Assembly: GCA_900757465.1 (NCBI GenBank)
Contig: CAAENY010000070.1
Coordinates: 1 to 9,427, forward strand
Direction: 5' to 3'
Source of the DNA: an uncultured Collinsella sp.
GTDB lineage: Bacteria; Actinomycetota; Coriobacteriia; Coriobacteriales; Coriobacteriaceae
Length of the DNA: 9,427 bases
In this document: piece after piece, positions 7,903-9,427 of the stretch
Position numbering within the stretch: the first letter of the stretch is position 1
How the letters are laid out: each line of letters begins with the position of its first letter
The notes under the pieces: model-generated
Seen by the model: the letters and a program-made list of their open reading frames with translations, nothing else
Database searches by the model: none
Told to the model about the DNA's origin: nothing
Made by a program: the position numbers and the translations under genes

Positions 7903-7930
7903 ATTGTAGACAAGCCCAAAGCCGGAACAA
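7903..7930 (-). promoter_or_regulatory. Promoter of the sugar (PTS) operon
   Basis: On the minus strand, -35 TTGTTC (7930-7925) and -10 TACAAT (7908-7903) are spaced by 16 bases. Transcription would begin near 7896, shortly before the RAT-like hairpin, leaving a leader of about 130 nt before the EIIA start. Confidence 0.5.
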
Positions 7931-7939
7931 TCATTATGA

Positions 7940-7978
7940 CCGGCGAACGGTATTTTTTCTCCGATAAACGGTATTTAT
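7940..7978. repeat. Two direct repeats just upstream of the sugar operon -35
   Basis: Two 18-nt copies (7940-7957 and 7961-7978) share 14 of 18 bases, including an identical core AACGGTATTT, and are offset by 21 bp, about two helical turns. The nearer copy ends roughly 10 bp from the -35 element. This is a likely double binding site for an unknown regulator; no CcpA-type cre match was recognised. Confidence 0.5.
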
Positions 7979-8093
7979 GCGGTACTTAGGGACGTTCCTT
8001 TTCTGCCGGCACCCGGGGACACTCCTTGCTCTGGTGCATTGGGGACAGGTTTGTTTGCACCAGGTCGGTGCAGATTAACCTGGCCCCATTGCG
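7979..8093. repeat. Cluster of REP-like intergenic repeats
   Basis: Three related units lie in tandem on the plus strand: TTAGGGACGTTCCTTTTCTG (7987-8006), GGGGACACTCCTTGCTCTGG (8015-8034) and TTGGGGACAGGTTTGTTTGC (8039-8058). A fourth, inverted unit (8067-8090) matches the third at 19 of 24 positions, forming a 24-bp imperfect hairpin with a 5-base loop (8038-8090). This style of GGGGACAGGTT/GGGACGTTCC sequence recurs between genes in many anaerobes and is often associated with REP-type (Y1) transposases; that link is from memory. No transposase is present here. The hairpin could also end transcription from the upstream electron-carrier gene. Confidence 0.55.
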
Positions 8094-8108
8094 CCAATTT
8101 CGTATGCG

Positions 8109-8870
8109 CTAGATGAAGAGCTCGCATTCCTTCCGCACGACGCAAACCTTGCTCAGCATCTGGGAAACAGCGGATAGTTTGCTGGAATCAAGCTTGCGAG
8201 CACCTCGCGGACATACGGCGATGCAGCGCATGCAGGAGATGCACGCCTCGCCAGCTGCTCGTTTGGGGTCACCCTTGTCGATAGCACAAACGGGGCACGC
8301 CGCGGCGCATGCACCGCAGGAGACGCAATCCTCTGTTGCCTCGGGCGCCATGCGGTGACCTCCAGCTTGTTTATAAGGACGATTGCCGGGGATAGAGGGC
8401 TCGGACGCATCCTCAGCCAACAGCTTTTGCTGAATTTGCTGAGCAAACTCAGCAAGCTGCGCCGCATCCTGCGCATCCGGACGACCGGCAGCAAACTGTC
8501 GCGCAATGGAATGTTCTGCAATGGCCGCAACTGCCGCGATCACCCGGAATCCCGCATGCTTCGCAACGTCCTCCAGCTCTACGAGCGTGTCCTCAAACGC
8601 GCGGTTTCCGTAGACGCACACCAGAACGGCCCGCGCTCCGTTGCCGTGAACCATGCCCAACCGGTCAGCCACCACAGCCGGGATTCTACCGGCATACGCC
8701 GGCACAGAGATTACGGCCACGTCGTCCTCAGTCATCGAGACAGCGCTGAAATCTAGCCCGCTATCGGTCAGATCGACGGTAACGGTATTCTTGTCCAGTG
8801 CCCCGGCCACAATCCCAGACACCTTCTGCGTTCCACCCGTCGGACTAAACACAATTTCGAATACGCTCAT
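8109..8870 (-). CDS. Flavodoxin-like protein with C-terminal 2[4Fe-4S] ferredoxin domain (EFR1-type)
   Basis: Probable soluble low-potential electron carrier. The 253 residues begin with a flavodoxin-type fold whose phosphate-binding loop is FSPTGGTQKV (8-17), with PAYAGRIP (57-64) and VYGNRAFEDTL (86-96) as later flavin-loop candidates. A linker (about 150-178) leads to a bacterial ferredoxin domain with two [4Fe-4S] motifs: C182/C185/C188/C192 followed by Pro, and C210/C213/C216/C220 followed by Pro. This layout matches the family annotated as EFR1 ferredoxin-like proteins. The ATG has GGGAGGG about 7 bases upstream. The gene appears to stand alone, with 325 bases to the next gene and no coding neighbour upstream in the window. 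Its redox partner is unknown; the hydrogenase operon about 5 kb away is only a candidate. Confidence 0.88.
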   Translation of the reverse strand: MSVFEIVFSPTGGTQKVSGIVAGALDKNTVTVDLTDSGLDFSAVSMTEDDVAVISVPAYAGRIPAVVADRLGMVHGNGARAVLVCVYGNRAFEDTLVELEDVAKHAGFRVIAAVAAIAEHSIARQFAAGRPDAQDAAQLAEFAQQIQQKLLAEDASEPSIPGNRPYKQAGGHRMAPEATEDCVSCGACAAACPVCAIDKGDPKRAAGEACISCMRCIAVCPRGARKLDSSKLSAVSQMLSKVCVVRKECELFI

Positions 8871-8953
8871 CGAGACACCCTCCCCCTACGTCTGGCAACG
8901 CGTCAAGCCGTTTTCACATCCAGCCAGAGTATACGGCACGTGGGATCCCCATT

Positions 8954-8982
8954 TTGGTGCATCAAGCACCCCAATGCACCAA
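8954..8982. repeat. 9-bp inverted repeat upstream of the flavodoxin-ferredoxin gene
   Basis: TTGGTGCAT (8954-8962) and ATGCACCAA (8974-8982) are perfect inverted copies with an 11-base spacer, about 85 bases upstream of the start codon at 8870. It may be an operator, or a fragment related to the REP-like cluster, which also contains GGTGCA. Confidence 0.45.
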
Positions 8983-9006
8983 CCCTACGCTGTCTACCTC
9001 TTCGTT

Positions 9007-9043
9007 TTGTATAAATTACGGTACAGATTGTATATATTTACGG
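9007..9043. repeat. AT-rich tandem repeat, about 21-bp period
   Basis: TTGTATAAATTACGG (9007-9021) recurs as TTGTATATATTTACGG (9028-9043), differing by one substitution and one inserted base, with starts 21 bp apart. The local AT richness in GC-rich DNA suggests promoter or operator function on either strand. No convincing -35/-10 pair was found. Confidence 0.4.
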
Positions 9044-9080
9044 GATACCGCCGTGTTCTCCCGAGGTACCCCATCCTGGC

Positions 9081-9106
9081 CCGTGCAAAAAACGGAGTAT
9101 TCTGCA
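9081..9106 (+). repeat. 26-nt motif, copy A
   Basis: The motif reads CCGTGCA, six bases (AAAAAC), then GGAGTATTCTGCA on the plus strand. The 7- and 13-base blocks recur exactly, with the same 6-base spacing, on the minus strand at 9292-9317. Confidence 0.75.
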
Positions 9107-9147
9107 ACATGACCGCGCCAGCAATACCCCGAGCGGGCAAACCTTTA

Positions 9148-9194
9148 GGGCGCTGCGTCATTTTGGGTTCCGACATGGCGAGAATGACGCGCCC
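9148..9194. other. Hairpin between the two 26-nt motif copies
   Basis: GGGCGCTGCGTCATT (9148-9162) pairs with AATGACGCGCCC (9183-9194) over 12 bp with a 3-base bulge, and the pairing may extend into the loop by two more. No T-run follows on either strand, so a simple terminator is unlikely; a structured RNA or a repeat-internal hairpin fits better. Confidence 0.35.
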
Positions 9195-9291
9195 CTGCTC
9201 CGGAAAACGACGAAATCTGACTCAGAACGCTCGCTAGGGATATCCGAAAGCCACCGTTGGCGACGTCAAATCATATGCAGACAACTCGAAC

Positions 9292-9317
9292 TGCAGAATA
9301 CTCCAAAAAATGCACGG
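9292..9317 (-). repeat. 26-nt motif, copy B (inverted)
   Basis: On the minus strand this reads CCGTGCA, six T, GGAGTATTCTGCA. It is inverted relative to copy A, and the two outer edges (9081 and 9317) bound a 237-bp segment. The inverted match stops exactly at those edges, and no target-site duplication is evident. Confidence 0.75.
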
Positions 9318-9427
9318 CGCACCCCATGGGACCCATTGCCGCATGGTAGGAAACAGGCCCACGGCATCCTCTAGATGCATTCCCGAGGAAATCACATTTG
9401 AACTAGCGATCGGATACGGCAACGGGA

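Larger units (their letters stand above)
8871..9427. other. Gene-poor region upstream of the flavodoxin-ferredoxin gene
   Basis: No ORF here has a good ribosome binding site or a recognisable product. It holds the likely promoter region of the flavodoxin-ferredoxin gene (a minus-strand TATACT at about 8930, with no clear -35), a 9-bp inverted repeat, an AT-rich tandem repeat, two inverted copies of a 26-nt motif and a hairpin between them. A 62-codon reading frame open to the right edge (9234-9425, minus) could be the end of a gene beyond the window. Confidence 0.5.

Noticed and set aside
8905..8924. A cre-like (CcpA) site, TGAAAACGGCTTGA on the minus strand upstream of the flavodoxin-ferredoxin gene
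   Set aside because: Two conserved positions of the consensus fail, and a CcpA role in this lineage is uncertain.
8994..9176. A 60-codon minus-strand ORF crossing motif copy A
   Set aside because: No ribosome binding site before its ATG, basic low-information product, and it overlaps the repeat and hairpin, which explain the conserved bases better. Kept only as part of a finding.
9234..9425. Minus-strand frame open to the right edge, ending in SPTVAFGYP
   Set aside because: It could be the end of a gene beyond the window, but it crosses motif copy B, has no recognised domain, and its apparent start is a TTG without a ribosome binding site.

Overview
The window is GC-rich chromosomal DNA in which every convincing gene lies on the minus strand. 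Gene content, codon use and intergenic repeats suggest an anaerobic, fermentative gut actinobacterium of the Coriobacteriia, with Collinsella or a close relative as best guess. That assignment rests on general familiarity, not on a search.

Layout from high to low coordinate, which is the direction of transcription. (a) 8871-9427 has no convincing gene but is rich in structure: a 26-nt motif present twice as an inverted pair 237 bp end to end, a hairpin between the copies, an AT-rich tandem repeat and a 9-bp inverted repeat. (b) 8109-8870 encodes a flavodoxin-like protein with a C-terminal two-cluster ferredoxin domain. (c) 7784-8108 holds a cluster of REP-like repeats, a pair of direct repeats, a promoter, and a leader in which an RNA-antiterminator (RAT)-like hairpin overlaps the 5' arm of a terminator-like hairpin. 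(d) 7765 down to 3278 is a four-gene sugar operon: a glucose-type PTS EIIA, a BglG/LicT-type antiterminator, an alpha-glucoside-type PTS EIICB, and a GH4 phospho-alpha-glucosidase. It ends at a 16-bp perfect hairpin (3208-3245). (e) 3021 down past the left edge is a hydrogenase operon: a NAD(P)/FAD oxidoreductase of glutamate-synthase-small-subunit type carrying a leftover NuoF Fe-S domain, followed with overlapping start and stop by a [FeFe]-hydrogenase catalytic subunit that is cut off by the window edge.

How the parts fit together: the sugar operon would import an alpha-glucoside such as maltose as its 6-phosphate (EIIA to EIIB to sugar) and hydrolyse it inside the cell. The antiterminator encoded in the same operon would read PTS flux through its four conserved PRD histidines and, when active, bind the leader hairpin so that transcription runs through. 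The hydrogenase pair would exchange electrons between NAD(P)H and/or ferredoxin and protons, disposing of fermentation reductant as H2 or taking H2 up. The flavodoxin-ferredoxin protein is a plausible further low-potential electron carrier, but nothing in the sequence ties it to the hydrogenase.

No tRNA, rRNA, CRISPR array or intact transposase was seen. The least explained parts are the antitermination leader and the inverted motif pair at the right end.
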